This document shows positions 41,656 to 51,841 of a DNA stretch of 64,000 nucleotides, piece by piece. The position numbers and the translations under genes are program-made. Origin of the DNA: Pseudomonas sp. ISL-84 (GTDB lineage: Bacteria > Bacillota > Bacilli > Bacillales > Cytobacillaceae); NCBI GenBank assembly GCA_018613035.1, contig JAGGRA010000023.1:1-64000 (forward strand), written 5' to 3'. The notes under the pieces are model-generated. The model had not been told where the DNA came from. It searched no databases and was given only the letters and a program-made list of their open reading frames with translations. The stretch's first letter is position 1; each line of letters opens with the position of its first letter.

Positions 41656-44025
41656 ATGTTACATTCAAGAACGCGATGGATTGTTCGGCAAACACAGGAA
41701 GAAAAAGTACAGCAGCTTGCAAAAGAATTGAATATTGCTCCTCTTGTTGCGTCGTTATTAATAAATCGCGGAATGGATACCGTTGAATCAGCACGGTATT
41801 TTTTATTGGATAAAGACCAGGAATTTCATGATCCTTTTTTAATGACAGATATGAAAATAGCTGTCTCCCGAATAAAAGAAGCGATTGACAAACAGGAGCC
41901 AATTTTAATATTTGGTGATTATGATGCGGACGGCGTTACAAGTACCTCTGTCATGATGATGGCACTCAAGGACCTGGGGGCCAATGTCCAATTCTACATA
42001 CCGAATCGTTTTACCGAAGGCTATGGGCCTAATATACCAGCCTTTACACATGCCGCTGAGACAGGCATTGGTTTAATTATAACGGTAGATACCGGTATAT
42101 CAGCAGTTAATGAAGCGAGAGCAGCAAAAGAGCTGGGAATGGACCTAATCATTACGGACCATCATGAGCCCGGGCCAGTGCTCCCTGAAGCATTGGCAAT
42201 CATCCATCCGAAACATCCTGAGAGCAAATACCCTTTTCGGGAATTGGCAGGTGTTGGGGTAGCATTTAAGCTTGCTCATGCATTATACGGGGAAATGCCA
42301 GCCCACCTTCTGGAAATCGCCGCCATAGGCACAATCGCTGACCTCGTTTCACTTAAAGGAGAGAACAGGCTGATTGCAAAACGGGGGATTAGAAAGCTTA
42401 AGTCCACTAAAAATATTGGCTTAAATGCCTTATTTAAAGTGGCAGGTGTAGAGCTTCCTGCCATTACGGAAGAAACGATAGGCTTTTCAATTGCGCCGCG
42501 CCTAAACGCAGTTGGCAGGCTGGATAGCGCAGACCCTGCAGTCGAGCTGCTATTGACTGATGATCCATTTGAAGCCCAAACAATTGCCGAGGAAATTGAA
42601 CAGTTAAATAAAGAAAGACAAGCTATTGTCAATGATATCGCGGCACAAGCAATTAATGAAGTAGAATCCAAATTTCCAATCAGCGATAATTCTGTGATTG
42701 TTATAGGCAAGGAAGGATGGAATGCTGGAGTTATCGGGATTGTAGCCTCCAAGCTTGTAGAAAAGTTCTATCGGCCAACAATCGTTCTTAGCTTTGATTA
42801 TGAAAAAGGGCAGGCAAAGGGATCTGCAAGAAGCATAGAAGGCTTCGATTTGTTTAAGAATCTATCTGAATGCCGGGATATCCTTCCCCATTTTGGAGGG
42901 CATCCAATGGCTGCCGGGATGACGCTTGATCTTAACTCAGTTGATGACCTCCGCAGCCGGCTGAACACACTTGCTAACGACCAGCTTACAGAAGAAGACT
43001 TTATTCCTGTCACAACCCTAGATGGAATCATTGATCTCAAAGATATCACTCTTTCCTCAATTGAAGAAATGCAATTGCTTTCTCCATATGGGATGGGAAA
43101 CCCAAAACCGAAGGTTTTGATTAAAGATGCAAATATCGCGGGAATGAGAAAAATCGGTTCCGAACAGAATCATATTAAAGTCACAATTGAGAGCGAAGGC
43201 TCTTCCCTCGATGGGATTGGATTTGGACTTGGACATTTATATGAACACATTTCACCTTATTCCAAGCTGTCTGTTATTGGCGAGCTATCGATTAATGAAT
43301 GGAATAATAACAAAAAGCCGCAAATCTTTTTGCAGGATATGGCAGTACACTCTTGGCAGCTGTTCGACATACGCAGTATAAAACGGCTTGAAAGGCTTAA
43401 GAGCGTCATTCCTGAGCAAAATACTATATGGATCTTCTTCAATGATGAGAACACTTCCAAATTTAGGACATATGCCGGCCGAAAAATGGTCAAAATAAAT
43501 TCTGTAGTGGAAGCTGCATCTATAGAGCTGGATGAAGCAAATGTTGTTTTGGCAGACTTGCCTCCTTCAATAGAAATGTTGTCCAAGTTATTCTCGGGTA
43601 AAAAGCCTGCTCGAATTTATGCGCATTTTTATAAAGAAGACAGCGATTATTTCAGTACGATGCCAACCAGGGACCATTTTAAATGGTATTTTGCTCTGCT
43701 TGCTAAAAAAGGGCACATTGATATTAAGCGGCATGGCAATGATATTGCCAAGCATAAGGGATGGAGCAGGGAAACGGTAGATTTTATGTCACAAGTGTTT
43801 TTTGAATTGGATTTTGTTAAAATAAACAATGGTGTTATTTCCTTAAATAATACATCGAATAAACGTGATTTGGCTGATTCACGAACATATCAGCAAAAAC
43901 AGGCACAATATAGCCTTGAGAGCGATTTGCTCTATTCATCCTTTCAGCAGCTCAAAAACTGGTTTGATGAAATTATGCAAGGGGCTGTTAAATTTGAGGA
44001 GGCAAAGGAAGAAAAATGGACTTAA
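41656..44025 (+). CDS. recJ: Single-stranded-DNA-specific exonuclease RecJ
   Basis: 789-residue 5' to 3' exonuclease for recombination and mismatch repair. DHH phosphoesterase motifs are [23 protein letters not shown] and [10 protein letters not shown]. The DHHA1 domain has [11 protein letters not shown] and [13 protein letters not shown] Bacillus-type C-terminal extension follows after about 560. ATG 41656 has GAGGGGTGA upstream. The longer frame from 41581 begins upstream of the promoter. Its end overlaps apt by 10 bases. Confidence 0.97.
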   Translation: MLHSRTRWIVRQTQEEKVQQLAKELNIAPLVASLLINRGMDTVESARYFLLDKDQEFHDPFLMTDMKIAVSRIKEAIDKQEPILIFGDYDADGVTSTSVMMMALKDLGANVQFYIPNRFTEGYGPNIPAFTHAAETGIGLIITVDTGISAVNEARAAKELGMDLIITDHHEPGPVLPEALAIIHPKHPESKYPFRELAGVGVAFKLAHALYGEMPAHLLEIAAIGTIADLVSLKGENRLIAKRGIRKLKSTKNIGLNALFKVAGVELPAITEETIGFSIAPRLNAVGRLDSADPAVELLLTDDPFEAQTIAEEIEQLNKERQAIVNDIAAQAINEVESKFPISDNSVIVIGKEGWNAGVIGIVASKLVEKFYRPTIVLSFDYEKGQAKGSARSIEGFDLFKNLSECRDILPHFGGHPMAAGMTLDLNSVDDLRSRLNTLANDQLTEEDFIPVTTLDGIIDLKDITLSSIEEMQLLSPYGMGNPKPKVLIKDANIAGMRKIGSEQNHIKVTIESEGSSLDGIGFGLGHLYEHISPYSKLSVIGELSINEWNNNKKPQIFLQDMAVHSWQLFDIRSIKRLERLKSVIPEQNTIWIFFNDENTSKFRTYAGRKMVKINSVVEAASIELDEANVVLADLPPSIEMLSKLFSGKKPARIYAHFYKEDSDYFSTMPTRDHFKWYFALLAKKGHIDIKRHGNDIAKHKGWSRETVDFMSQVFFELDFVKINNGVISLNNTSNKRDLADSRTYQQKQAQYSLESDLLYSSFQQLKNWFDEIMQGAVKFEEAKEEKWT

Positions 44026-44528
44026 AACAGTATGTAACAATTGTTGAAGACTGGCCAAAGCCGGGAATTAAATTTAAAGATATTACAACATTAATGGATA
44101 ATGGCGATGCTTATAAATATGCGACTGACCAGATTGTTGAATATGCACGTGAAAAGCAAATCGACCTGGTTGTTGGACCAGAAGCGCGCGGTTTCATTAT
44201 TGGCTGCCCGGTAGCCTATTCTTTGGGAGTAGGATTTGCACCTGTGCGCAAGGAAGGGAAGCTTCCACGCGAAACAATCAAGGTAAACTATGGCCTTGAG
44301 TATGGCAAAGATATTTTAACTATTCATAAAGATGCAATCAAACCTGGACAAAGGGTTTTGATCACTGATGACCTGCTGGCAACCGGCGGTACCATTGATG
44401 CAACAATCAAGCTTGTCGAAGAGCTTGGCGGAGTTGTAGCGGGAATTGCATTTCTAATCGAATTAACTTATTTAGATGGCCGCAAAAAACTGGATAACTA
44501 CGATATCCTGACATTAATGCAATATTAA
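44016..44528 (+). CDS. apt: Adenine phosphoribosyltransferase
   Basis: 170-residue purine salvage enzyme making AMP from adenine and [55 protein letters not shown] and the PRPP loop [17 protein letters not shown] are complete. It overlaps recJ by 10 bases, so translation is coupled. Confidence 0.98.
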   Translation: MDLKQYVTIVEDWPKPGIKFKDITTLMDNGDAYKYATDQIVEYAREKQIDLVVGPEARGFIIGCPVAYSLGVGFAPVRKEGKLPRETIKVNYGLEYGKDILTIHKDAIKPGQRVLITDDLLATGGTIDATIKLVEELGGVVAGIAFLIELTYLDGRKKLDNYDILTLMQY

Positions 44529-44550
44529 AACCATCCATTTATACTTCAGG

Positions 44551-44582
44551 AGAGCGCCGGACGAAACAGGCGCTCTTTTTAA
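44551..44582 (+). terminator. Terminator of recJ-apt
   Basis: GAGCGCC (44552-44558) pairs with GGCGCTC (44569-44575), followed by TTTTTAATTT. Confidence 0.9.
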
Positions 44583-44794
44583 TTTACCTTTTGATGGGCG
44601 TTAATTATCCCCTTATAAAGGGCTTCCATTGGCAATAATGGAAAAATAAAAAGAAATTCCAACAAAATACGACAATTTTTTTGTTATTCCCATAAAAATA
44701 ACAGTCTTTCCCTTTACATCTTTACTTTTTTTTTCGATAATAGTAGCAATCATTAATTTTTTATTAATTATAAAATTTGTTCATAGAGTTTTTG

Positions 44795-44818
44795 GGCTAT
44801 GTTAATGTTAACAGAGCC
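44795..44818. repeat. Dispersed repeat, copy K: two ends fused
   Basis: A 24-base near-palindrome consists of GGCTATGTTAA, TG and TTAACAGAGCC, the left and right ends of the dispersed element joined with no interior. The rest of the apt-relA gap is AT-rich, with a small TGTTATT/AATAACA hairpin at 44682-44703. I see no confident relA promoter. Confidence 0.6.
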
Positions 44819-44882
44819 AATTTTTAAAAAGAGAAAAAGCATTATGCATTCGCATAAAATTTAGTGAGATAAAGGTGATTCC

Positions 44883-47075
44883 ATGGCGAACGATCAAGTT
44901 CTGACCGCCGAGCAAGTCATCGACAGGGCAAAAGAATATTTAAACGATGAGCATGCAGAGCTTGTAAAAAAAGCATACGAGTTTGCCAAGCATGCCCACC
45001 GTGAACAATATAGAAAATCCGGTGAGCCTTATATTATCCATCCCATTCAAGTGGCCGGGATTCTGGCCGATTTGGAGATGGATCCATCTACGGTCGCAGC
45101 CGGTTTTCTTCACGATGTGGTTGAAGATACCGAAGTCTCATTAGAGGATATTAAGGAAGCCTTCAATGCCGAAGTGGCAATGCTTGTCGATGGAGTAACA
45201 AAGCTAGGTAAAATTAAATATAAATCCCAGGAAGAGCAGCAGGCTGAAAATCATCGGAAAATGTTTGTAGCGATGGCACAGGATATTCGTGTCATTTTGA
45301 TCAAGCTCGCAGACCGCCTTCATAATATGCGGACTCTTAAACATTTGCCTGCTGAAAAACAGCGCAGAATTTCCAATGAGACACTTGAAATTTTCGCTCC
45401 CCTGGCCCACAGGCTGGGAATTTCAAAAATTAAGTGGGAGCTGGAAGATACAGCACTTAGATATTTAAATCCGCAGCAATACTATCGGATTGTTAATTTG
45501 ATGAAGAAGAAAAGAGCGGAACGGGAAGAGTATTTGGATGATGTTATTAATGTCATGAGAGGCAGGATGGCTGAAGTTTCAATTAAATCTGAAATTTCGG
45601 GGCGCCCGAAACATATTTATAGCATCTACCGTAAAATGGCCCTTCAAAACAAGCAATTCAATGAGATTTATGATTTGCTGGCAGTCCGTATTGTTGTGAA
45701 CAGCATAAAAGACTGCTATGCGGTCCTGGGAATTATCCATACATGCTGGAAACCGATGCCAGGCCGTTTTAAAGATTATATTGCGATGCCAAAGCAGAAC
45801 ATGTATCAATCTCTTCATACAACAGTTATAGGCCCTAAAGGCGACCCTCTCGAAGTCCAAATCCGTACAATGGATATGCACAGGATTGCAGAGTATGGTA
45901 TTGCGGCTCACTGGGCATATAAAGAAGGCAAAAGAGTGAATGAAGGATCTTCTTTTGAGGAGAAACTGACCTGGTTCCGAGAAATTTTGGAATTTCAGGA
46001 TGATGCGGCCAATGCTGAAGAGTTTATGGAATCACTGAAGATTGATCTGTTTTCGGATATGGTCTTTGTGTTTACACCTAAAGGGGATGTTATTGAACTT
46101 CCGTCCGGCTCTGTTCCGATTGACTTTGCCTACCGCATCCACTCGGAAATTGGCAATAAGACAATTGGTGCCAAAGTAAATGGTAAGATGGTCACGCTGG
46201 ACTATAAGCTTAAAACAGGTGATATTATCGAAATATTGACCTCAAAGCATTCCTACGGACCAAGTAAGGATTGGCTTAAGCTTGCACAAACAACACAGGC
46301 GAAAAATAGAATCAGGACCTTCTTTAAAAAGCAAAGAAAAGAAGAAAATGTGGAAAAAGGGAAGGAACTCGTTGAAAGAGAAATCCGGAATATGGATTTC
46401 GATTTGAAGGAGATACTGACACCTGAAAATGTCAAAAGGATTGCTGACAAATTCAACTTTGCCAGTGAAGAGGATATGTATGCTGCTGTCGGATATAACG
46501 GGGTAACAGCTCTCCAGGTGGCTAATAGGCTAACAGAGAAATGGCGAAAGAAACGCGATCTTGAACAAGCTGATATTACCAATGCTGTTTCCGAGCTGAA
46601 GACATTCCCATCAGCGAAAAAACGGGAATCCGGTGTAAGAGTTTCAGGTATTGATAACCTGCTGATTCGGCTTTCCCGCTGCTGCAATCCGGTGCCTGGC
46701 GATGAAATTGTCGGATTTATAACCAAGGGCAGAGGGGTGTCTGTACACCGTGCTGATTGCCCGAATATCGATACAGATGATGCGAAACAAAGATTAATAC
46801 CGGTAGAGTGGGAAACTGCATTAAATGACCGGAAGGAATATAATGTTGAAATTGAAATTACAGGATATGACCGCCGGGGATTACTAAATGAAGTATTGCA
46901 GGCAGTAAATGAGACGAAAACCAATATATCTGCCGTATCTGGCCGTTCTGACCGCAATAAAGCGGCGACGATCAATATGTCTATCGCGATTCACAATGTT
47001 AGCCATCTGCAAAAGGTTGTTGAACGCATTAAACAAATCCCTGACATATATGCAGTAAGAAGAATAATGAACTAG
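44883..47075 (+). CDS. relA: Bifunctional (p)ppGpp synthetase/hydrolase
   Basis: 730-residue Rel protein that makes and degrades the stringent-response alarmone. HD hydrolase domain at about 45-200 ([27 protein letters not shown]). Synthetase domain at about 230-350 ([56 protein letters not shown]-like [10 protein letters not shown]). TGS at about 395-455 ([29 protein letters not shown]). Zn-finger/RIS region with [31 protein letters not shown]-terminal ACT domain. AAAGGTGAT precedes ATG 44883. Confidence 0.98.
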   Translation: MANDQVLTAEQVIDRAKEYLNDEHAELVKKAYEFAKHAHREQYRKSGEPYIIHPIQVAGILADLEMDPSTVAAGFLHDVVEDTEVSLEDIKEAFNAEVAMLVDGVTKLGKIKYKSQEEQQAENHRKMFVAMAQDIRVILIKLADRLHNMRTLKHLPAEKQRRISNETLEIFAPLAHRLGISKIKWELEDTALRYLNPQQYYRIVNLMKKKRAEREEYLDDVINVMRGRMAEVSIKSEISGRPKHIYSIYRKMALQNKQFNEIYDLLAVRIVVNSIKDCYAVLGIIHTCWKPMPGRFKDYIAMPKQNMYQSLHTTVIGPKGDPLEVQIRTMDMHRIAEYGIAAHWAYKEGKRVNEGSSFEEKLTWFREILEFQDDAANAEEFMESLKIDLFSDMVFVFTPKGDVIELPSGSVPIDFAYRIHSEIGNKTIGAKVNGKMVTLDYKLKTGDIIEILTSKHSYGPSKDWLKLAQTTQAKNRIRTFFKKQRKEENVEKGKELVEREIRNMDFDLKEILTPENVKRIADKFNFASEEDMYAAVGYNGVTALQVANRLTEKWRKKRDLEQADITNAVSELKTFPSAKKRESGVRVSGIDNLLIRLSRCCNPVPGDEIVGFITKGRGVSVHRADCPNIDTDDAKQRLIPVEWETALNDRKEYNVEIEITGYDRRGLLNEVLQAVNETKTNISAVSGRSDRNKAATINMSIAIHNVSHLQKVVERIKQIPDIYAVRRIMN

Positions 47076-47089
47076 AGGGAGCAGATAGC

Positions 47090-47530
47090 ATGCGTGTTGT
47101 AGTGCAGCGAAGCAAAGAAGCCAGTGTAACAGTTGGCGGCAAAACCGTTGGGAGCATTCAAAAAGGGTTTGTTTTGCTCGTTGGAGTCACCCATGAAGAT
47201 AAAGAAGAAGATGCCGCATTTTTGGCTGATAAAATTGCCAATCTCCGTGTTTTTGAGGATGGAAATGGGAAAATGAACTTATCCCTTCTGGATCAGGAGG
47301 GTGAAATCCTTTCAGTCTCCCAATTCACATTATATGGTGATTGCAGAAAAGGCCGCCGCCCGAATTTTATGGAAGCGGCAAAGCCTGACCATGCTATAAA
47401 AATCTATGAAGCATTTAACGGGTTTTTAGAAGAAAAAGGCCTGAAGGTAGAAACCGGAGAATTCGGTGCTATGATGGATGTTAAGCTGACCAACGATGGC
47501 CCGGTTACTTTGATTCTTGAAAGTAAATAA
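47090..47530 (+). CDS. dtd: D-aminoacyl-tRNA deacylase
   Basis: 146-residue proofreading enzyme that frees tRNAs charged with D-amino acids (and glycine on tRNA-Ala). Signature regions [41 protein letters not shown] (catalytic SQFTLYG) and [22 protein letters not shown] (GAMM and NDGPVT). It starts 14 bases after relA, as in other bacilli. Confidence 0.97.
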   Translation: MRVVVQRSKEASVTVGGKTVGSIQKGFVLLVGVTHEDKEEDAAFLADKIANLRVFEDGNGKMNLSLLDQEGEILSVSQFTLYGDCRKGRRPNFMEAAKPDHAIKIYEAFNGFLEEKGLKVETGEFGAMMDVKLTNDGPVTLILESK

Positions 47531-47589
47531 GCTGAAACTGTAATCATAGCGCCTTTTGAACTGTTGCTGGTTGAACCGATCGTACAGGT

Positions 47590-47635
47590 GGCAGAGTTGC
47601 TCCCTCCTTTAACTTTGGATAGCTCTGCCTTTTTG
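47590..47635 (+). terminator. Terminator of relA-dtd
   Basis: GGCAGAG (47590-47596) pairs with CTCTGCC (47623-47629), followed by TTTTTG. Confidence 0.75.
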
Positions 47636-47703
47636 TTTGGGTGCTTACGGCCCATAAGACTGCGTTAATTTCAGCAGCTCTTTCATAGAGCTGTTTTTTA
47701 TAA

Positions 47704-47736
47704 CAAAAGCCCCTGCCAATTTGGCCGGGGCTTTTG
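47704..47736. terminator. Terminator of the amidase gene
   Basis: AAAAGCCCC with GGGGCTTTT encloses an inner GCCAA/TTGGC pairing. A and T runs on both sides make it usable in both directions. Confidence 0.85.
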
Positions 47737-47738
47737 TT

Positions 47739-49490
47739 CTAATTTTTAAAATAACGTGCTAGTCCCTGATAAATTCCTGCAGCAACAGATTGCTGATATT
47801 GAGCTGACGTAATTAGGATTTCTTCGGCAGGGTTACTCAAGTAACCAAGCTCCAGAAGCACTGCATTACGCTTATTTTCTCTTATTACATGATAGTCTCC
47901 CAACCGGTAACCCCTATCCCTCAAGTTTGTCATGGAGGTTACATTTGAATGGATATTGGATGCCAGACTTTTTTGGAAGGAGTGATAATAATAGGTTGTC
48001 ATTCCCCTTACAGTGCGATCTGCGATGCTGTCATAATGGATGCTGATGAAAGCATCGGCATTATGGTAGTGGGAAACACCCACTCTGGAGGGAAGAGGAA
48101 GATAAGAATCACTGTTTCTGGTAAGAATGACATTTGCTCCTGCAGATCTTAACTTTTCATAGAGCAATTGTGCCGTTCTTAGTGTAAGGGTCTTTTCGAG
48201 TGTTCCTCTAGCCCCTGTAGTCCCATTATCTCTGCCGCCATGGCCTGGATCCAGGACGATGGTTTTATTTTTCAAATGCATTTCTGCACCCTGCTTTTCC
48301 ACTTTGGGAGCCGAGCCATTAACAGATACAATCCACCCTGCCACATAACCGGATTGGCCGTTCGGCAGACGTATTTCGTACCAATCATTTTGCAGGCTGA
48401 TAATATCGAAGCTGTCTCCCTTATTTGCCCTGTGTATGACAGAAGAATGGGTGCCGGCACTTTTTCTGATGTTTAATCCATTATGTAAGATAACTGCAGA
48501 ACTGCCATTTACAGCCTGGTGAGCAGTCCCTGATTTCTTTGCTTTCGTTTGCTCAAGAAACCAGCTTGCCACCCAGCCAAATGATCCGGGTTGATATTCT
48601 ATTTTAGACCAGTTGTTCATTTCCTCAAGAATGGAAAAGGCTTGCCCTTTTGAAACAGAACCGATAGGCTTGCCGCTTAATGAGCCTTTATTTCTGACTG
48701 TCAAAGCTGTAGCGGTTACGGTGCCTGTTTTTCCGATATTCGGCAGTGCCGAATTGCTTTCCCCTGACTGAGAGCTTTGCACCTCAACATATTGGCTGCT
48801 GACCCAGCCGGTATTTCCTGAAAATGCAACCTCAGTCCAGCTGCCATTTTGCGAAATAACTGTTACAATATCTCCAGCATTCAGCTTGCCGGTAACAGCG
48901 CCATGAAGTGATGGTTTGCTTCTGATATTCAGTGAGTTTGCTGTAATCTTCCCGGTTTTGCCGCTGCTGCCATTGACAGTATTTTTATTTTGGCTGCTGT
49001 TCTGGACGTATTCACCGGAAACCCATCCATCTCCATGGGGTGTTTGGAGCTTAATCCAGTTGCCTTTACTCTCCAGTACCTTATAGGCAGCTTTCTTATG
49101 TACGGTTCCTAAAACCGCATAGCCGGTACCAGGGCCATTTCGCACTCGAAGGCCATCTGTAGTGATGATTGCATGTGATCCAGATCCTTTATTTGCTGAA
49201 GATCCCTGACTGGAAGCAGGTACGGACACAAGCCAGCTGGCTACCCAGCCTTTTTTACCTTGAAAGGCGATTTCAATCCACTCTCCTTTTTGGGAAAGCA
49301 TGTTAAATCGGTCTCCTTTTTGGGCTTGTCCTAAAATAGGGTAACTTAAGCCAGGGCCTTGACGAACATTTAGATTATGAGTGCTGATCGTTACGGCTGT
49401 TCCCTCGGCCTTTGCCGGTCCTTCCAGCTTTATTAATCCGGCCAAAAGGATAAAGCAAAACGCCAGAATGATTGATCTTCTTTTCTGCAA
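47739..49490 (-). CDS. N-acetylmuramoyl-L-alanine amidase with five SH3b domains
   Basis: 583-residue secreted cell-wall hydrolase (YrvJ-like). Signal peptide SIILAFCFILLAGLIKLEGPAKAEG. Five bacterial SH3 repeats follow, each with an L(N/R)(V/I)R...GW(V/I) pattern (LNVRQGPG, LRVRNGPG, LNIRSKPS, LTVRNKGS, LNIRKSAG). The C-terminal Amidase_3 catalytic domain spans about 405-583 (IVLDPGHGGRDNGTTG, TLEKTLTLRTAQLL, FISIHYDSI, LLELGYLSN), with the Zn ligands His, Glu and His visible. TTG 49490 is 6 bases after AAAGGAGG. The 49529 frame lacks a ribosome site. Confidence 0.93.
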   Translation of the reverse strand: MQKRRSIILAFCFILLAGLIKLEGPAKAEGTAVTISTHNLNVRQGPGLSYPILGQAQKGDRFNMLSQKGEWIEIAFQGKKGWVASWLVSVPASSQGSSANKGSGSHAIITTDGLRVRNGPGTGYAVLGTVHKKAAYKVLESKGNWIKLQTPHGDGWVSGEYVQNSSQNKNTVNGSSGKTGKITANSLNIRSKPSLHGAVTGKLNAGDIVTVISQNGSWTEVAFSGNTGWVSSQYVEVQSSQSGESNSALPNIGKTGTVTATALTVRNKGSLSGKPIGSVSKGQAFSILEEMNNWSKIEYQPGSFGWVASWFLEQTKAKKSGTAHQAVNGSSAVILHNGLNIRKSAGTHSSVIHRANKGDSFDIISLQNDWYEIRLPNGQSGYVAGWIVSVNGSAPKVEKQGAEMHLKNKTIVLDPGHGGRDNGTTGARGTLEKTLTLRTAQLLYEKLRSAGANVILTRNSDSYLPLPSRVGVSHYHNADAFISIHYDSIADRTVRGMTTYYYHSFQKSLASNIHSNVTSMTNLRDRGYRLGDYHVIRENKRNAVLLELGYLSNPAEEILITSAQYQQSVAAGIYQGLARYFKN

Positions 49491-49770
49491 TACATTTCCT
49501 CCTTTCGCGGTAAATTCAGTTACTATCAAAAACTTTGTTAATTTTCCTTATCTAAAAGAAAAACAAACAAGCCTTTGATAGTCAAGATAACTTTGGTCCT
49601 AATCATATTTTTCTGCCCTTAAAATTACTTCTGCTTGGAGTACAAATTCCCTTTTTTTTATCGGTTTTTAAGTCGGCAATTTTAGCGGTAGATTAAATTT
49701 GCCGGATTATGAAACATTTCTTTTATAAATGGAAAGAATAAAGCAGACTACATAACAAAGGGTGAATGCT

Positions 49771-49947
49771 ATGAGATTTGGAGATAAAGGGATGTCAGCT
49801 CAATCAGGGGAAAATCAGCTTTTTGGAGTTGATTTCCATGATTTTATCCAGAAAGAGCAAAGCTCAAATATGATTGAGCTTGCCTCGGAGTTCGGTTTAA
49901 CGATGAAGGATGTCCGCAAGCTGAAAAAGAAGCTTGAGAGATCATAA
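49771..49947 (+). CDS. Small HTH-like protein of unknown function
   Basis: 58 residues. The C-terminal half (MIELASEFGLTMKDVRKLKKKLERS) looks like a sigma-factor region 4 helix-turn-helix. No other domain is visible. Similar short proteins occur next to hisS in bacilli. AAAGGGTGA lies before ATG 49771. The GTG at 49762 is within the ribosome-site spacing. Confidence 0.8.
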   Translation: MRFGDKGMSAQSGENQLFGVDFHDFIQKEQSSNMIELASEFGLTMKDVRKLKKKLERS

Positions 49948-49959
49948 TATAATTCGGTC

Positions 49960-49988
49960 TTGACAATGGTGAAGATGCTCCGTATTAT
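49960..49988 (+). promoter_or_regulatory. Promoter of hisS-aspS
   Basis: TTGACA (49960-49965), 17 bases and TATTAT (49983-49988); an alternative -10, TATAAT, overlaps it. It lies about 160 bases before the T-box stem I. Confidence 0.7.
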
Positions 49989-50017
49989 AATATAAATAAA
50001 ATGACATACAATTAAAT

Positions 50018-50140
50018 GTCTAGCTGCAGCGCCAAGGGGCTCGGGATCAAAAGTCCATCCAGCAAGAAGGAAGAGTACAACCTTCCCGCTGTTTGTCTTC
50101 TGCTTGCCGCCCATGAATCATGGTCGCTTCCGCTATTCGA
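50018..50140 (+). repeat. Second dispersed repeat family, in the hisS leader
   Basis: It starts TGTCTAGCTGCAGCGCCAAG and continues to TGGTCGCTTCCGCTATTCG. It has the look of a repeat common in bacilli (TGTCTAGCT... with CGCTT-rich end) and resembles 1972-2030 and 34286-34340. It sits between the hisS promoter and the T-box. Confidence 0.6.
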
Positions 50141-50144
50141 TAAA

Positions 50145-50413
50145 CCATTGATGGAGAAGAGTAGTTAAACCCCACATGAAAAGAGAGAAAATGCCACTGG
50201 CTGAAAGCATTTTCACATGATGATTTAACGAAAGAACACTTCGTAGGTTTCTCTCTGAAACAGGCTTTGCCTATAGTAGGAGCTGAACGTTAACAGGCGT
50301 TAACTGTAAAAGAGGAAGTACCTTTTACCAGGGCTTCAACTAGGGTGGCACCACGGGAATTCCAAACTCTCGTCCCTTGTATTTAAATACAAGGAGGCGG
50401 GAGTTTTTTTTAT
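50145..50413 (+). promoter_or_regulatory. T-box leader of hisS-aspS (tRNA-His sensing)
   Basis: Stem I starts at about GATGGAGAAGAGTAG. The probable specifier is CAC (His) at 50237-50239 in GAACACT. The T-box core AGGGTGGCACCACGG lies at 50342-50356. The terminator pairs AACTCTCGTCCCTTGTATTT with the run ending in GGGAGTT before TTTTTTT (50365-50413). Uncharged tRNA-His would stabilise the antiterminator and switch on hisS-aspS. Confidence 0.93.
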
Positions 50414-50529
50414 TTTAAGGATGTTTAGAAAGTCCTGGGAAAATAGCAGTCAGTTCTATTTTGTTCCTTTTTGAACGCATTCTTTAAATACATAAACTTT
50501 TATCATTTTAGCATTAGGAGGAAATTTTC

Positions 50530-51804
50530 ATGTCAATTCGAATACCGAGAGGAACTCAGGATATTCTTCCAGGAGAAGTTGAAAAATGGCAGCTGATTGA
50601 AGAAAAAGCCAGAGAACTTTGTGAAAGGTTTCAATACCGTGAAATCAGGACGCCTATTTTTGAACATACAGAATTGTTTATGCGCAGTGTGGGTGACACA
50701 ACCGATATCGTCCAGAAAGAAATGTATACCTTTGAAGATCGCGGAGGGCGCAGCCTCACACTTCGCCCTGAGGGAACAGCTTCAACTGTCAGATCGTTTG
50801 TTGAACATAAGATGTATGGTGATGCGAACCAGCCTGTAAAGCTATATTATATGGGACCGATGTTCCGTTATGAACGGCCTCAGGCAGGGCGCTTCCGCCA
50901 GTTTGTACAATTTGGTGTAGAAGCTATAGGCAGTGCAGATCCTGCAATTGATGCAGAAGTTATTGCACTTGCTATGTCACTCTATCAGAGTCTGGGCTTA
51001 AAGAAGCTGAAGTTGATCGTAAATAGCCTTGGTGATAAAGAAAGCAGAACTGCACACAGGGAAGCGCTAATAAATCACTTTCAGCCACGTATCGGAGAGT
51101 TTTGCTCAGATTGTCAGAGTCGCCTTGAGAAAAATCCAATGCGTATTCTTGACTGCAAGCAGGACCGTGACCATGAACTGATGAAATCAGCGCCATCAAT
51201 CATTGATTATTTAAACGATGATTCCAAGGCTTATTTTGATAAGATTCAAAAATATTTGGAGAGCCTGGGCATTGACTTTACTGTCGATCCTAATCTCGTT
51301 CGAGGGCTTGATTATTATAATCATACCGCATTTGAAATCATGAGTGATTCAGAAGGTTTTGGGGCAATCACGACTCTATGTGGCGGAGGGCGTTACAATG
51401 GCCTTACAGAGGAAATAGGTGGTCCTGAAGCGCCAGGAATAGGGTTTGCCTTAAGTATTGAGCGGTTTATCGCAGCGCTTGAAGCCGAGAAGGCAGAGCT
51501 TCCACTCGATAAAGGGATTGATTGCTACCTTGTATCCTTGGGCGAAGCTGCAAAGGATTATACAGTTGGCCTTCTGCAAAAGCTCCGGATAGCTGGATTC
51601 TCTGCTGAAAGAGATTATCTGGACAGGAAAGTTAAGGCTCAGTTTAAGGCAGCTGATCGTGCGAATGCGAAGTTTGTTGCGGTTTTAGGCGAGGATGAAC
51701 TCAAAGCTAATAAAATAAATGTTAAATCAATGGAAACAGGCGAACAATTAGAGGTTGAACTTGATTCGTTTATAGAGAAATTTACAGAGCTTTATAAGTC
51801 ATAA
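50530..51804 (+). CDS. hisS: Histidyl-tRNA synthetase
   Basis: 424-residue class II synthetase. [18 protein letters not shown] is the family N-terminus. Motif 2 region [24 protein letters not shown], histidine motifs [15 protein letters not shown] and CGGGRYNGL, and the class II motif 3 [11 protein letters not shown] are present. A C-terminal anticodon domain follows from about 330. TAGGAGG precedes ATG 50530. It is controlled by the His T-box. Confidence 0.98.
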   Translation: MSIRIPRGTQDILPGEVEKWQLIEEKARELCERFQYREIRTPIFEHTELFMRSVGDTTDIVQKEMYTFEDRGGRSLTLRPEGTASTVRSFVEHKMYGDANQPVKLYYMGPMFRYERPQAGRFRQFVQFGVEAIGSADPAIDAEVIALAMSLYQSLGLKKLKLIVNSLGDKESRTAHREALINHFQPRIGEFCSDCQSRLEKNPMRILDCKQDRDHELMKSAPSIIDYLNDDSKAYFDKIQKYLESLGIDFTVDPNLVRGLDYYNHTAFEIMSDSEGFGAITTLCGGGRYNGLTEEIGGPEAPGIGFALSIERFIAALEAEKAELPLDKGIDCYLVSLGEAAKDYTVGLLQKLRIAGFSAERDYLDRKVKAQFKAADRANAKFVAVLGEDELKANKINVKSMETGEQLEVELDSFIEKFTELYKS

Positions 51805-51841
51805 ATTTAAGCGTATTAAGAACAGTATGGGAGGAATCAGT

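Noticed and set aside
46253-46975. 240-residue minus-strand frame opposite relA
   Set aside because: It is a codon-bias shadow of the relA coding strand, serine-rich and without family resemblance.
50018-50140. tRNA-like or extra leader RNA upstream of the hisS T-box
   Set aside because: It has no tRNA features and fits a dispersed repeat better.
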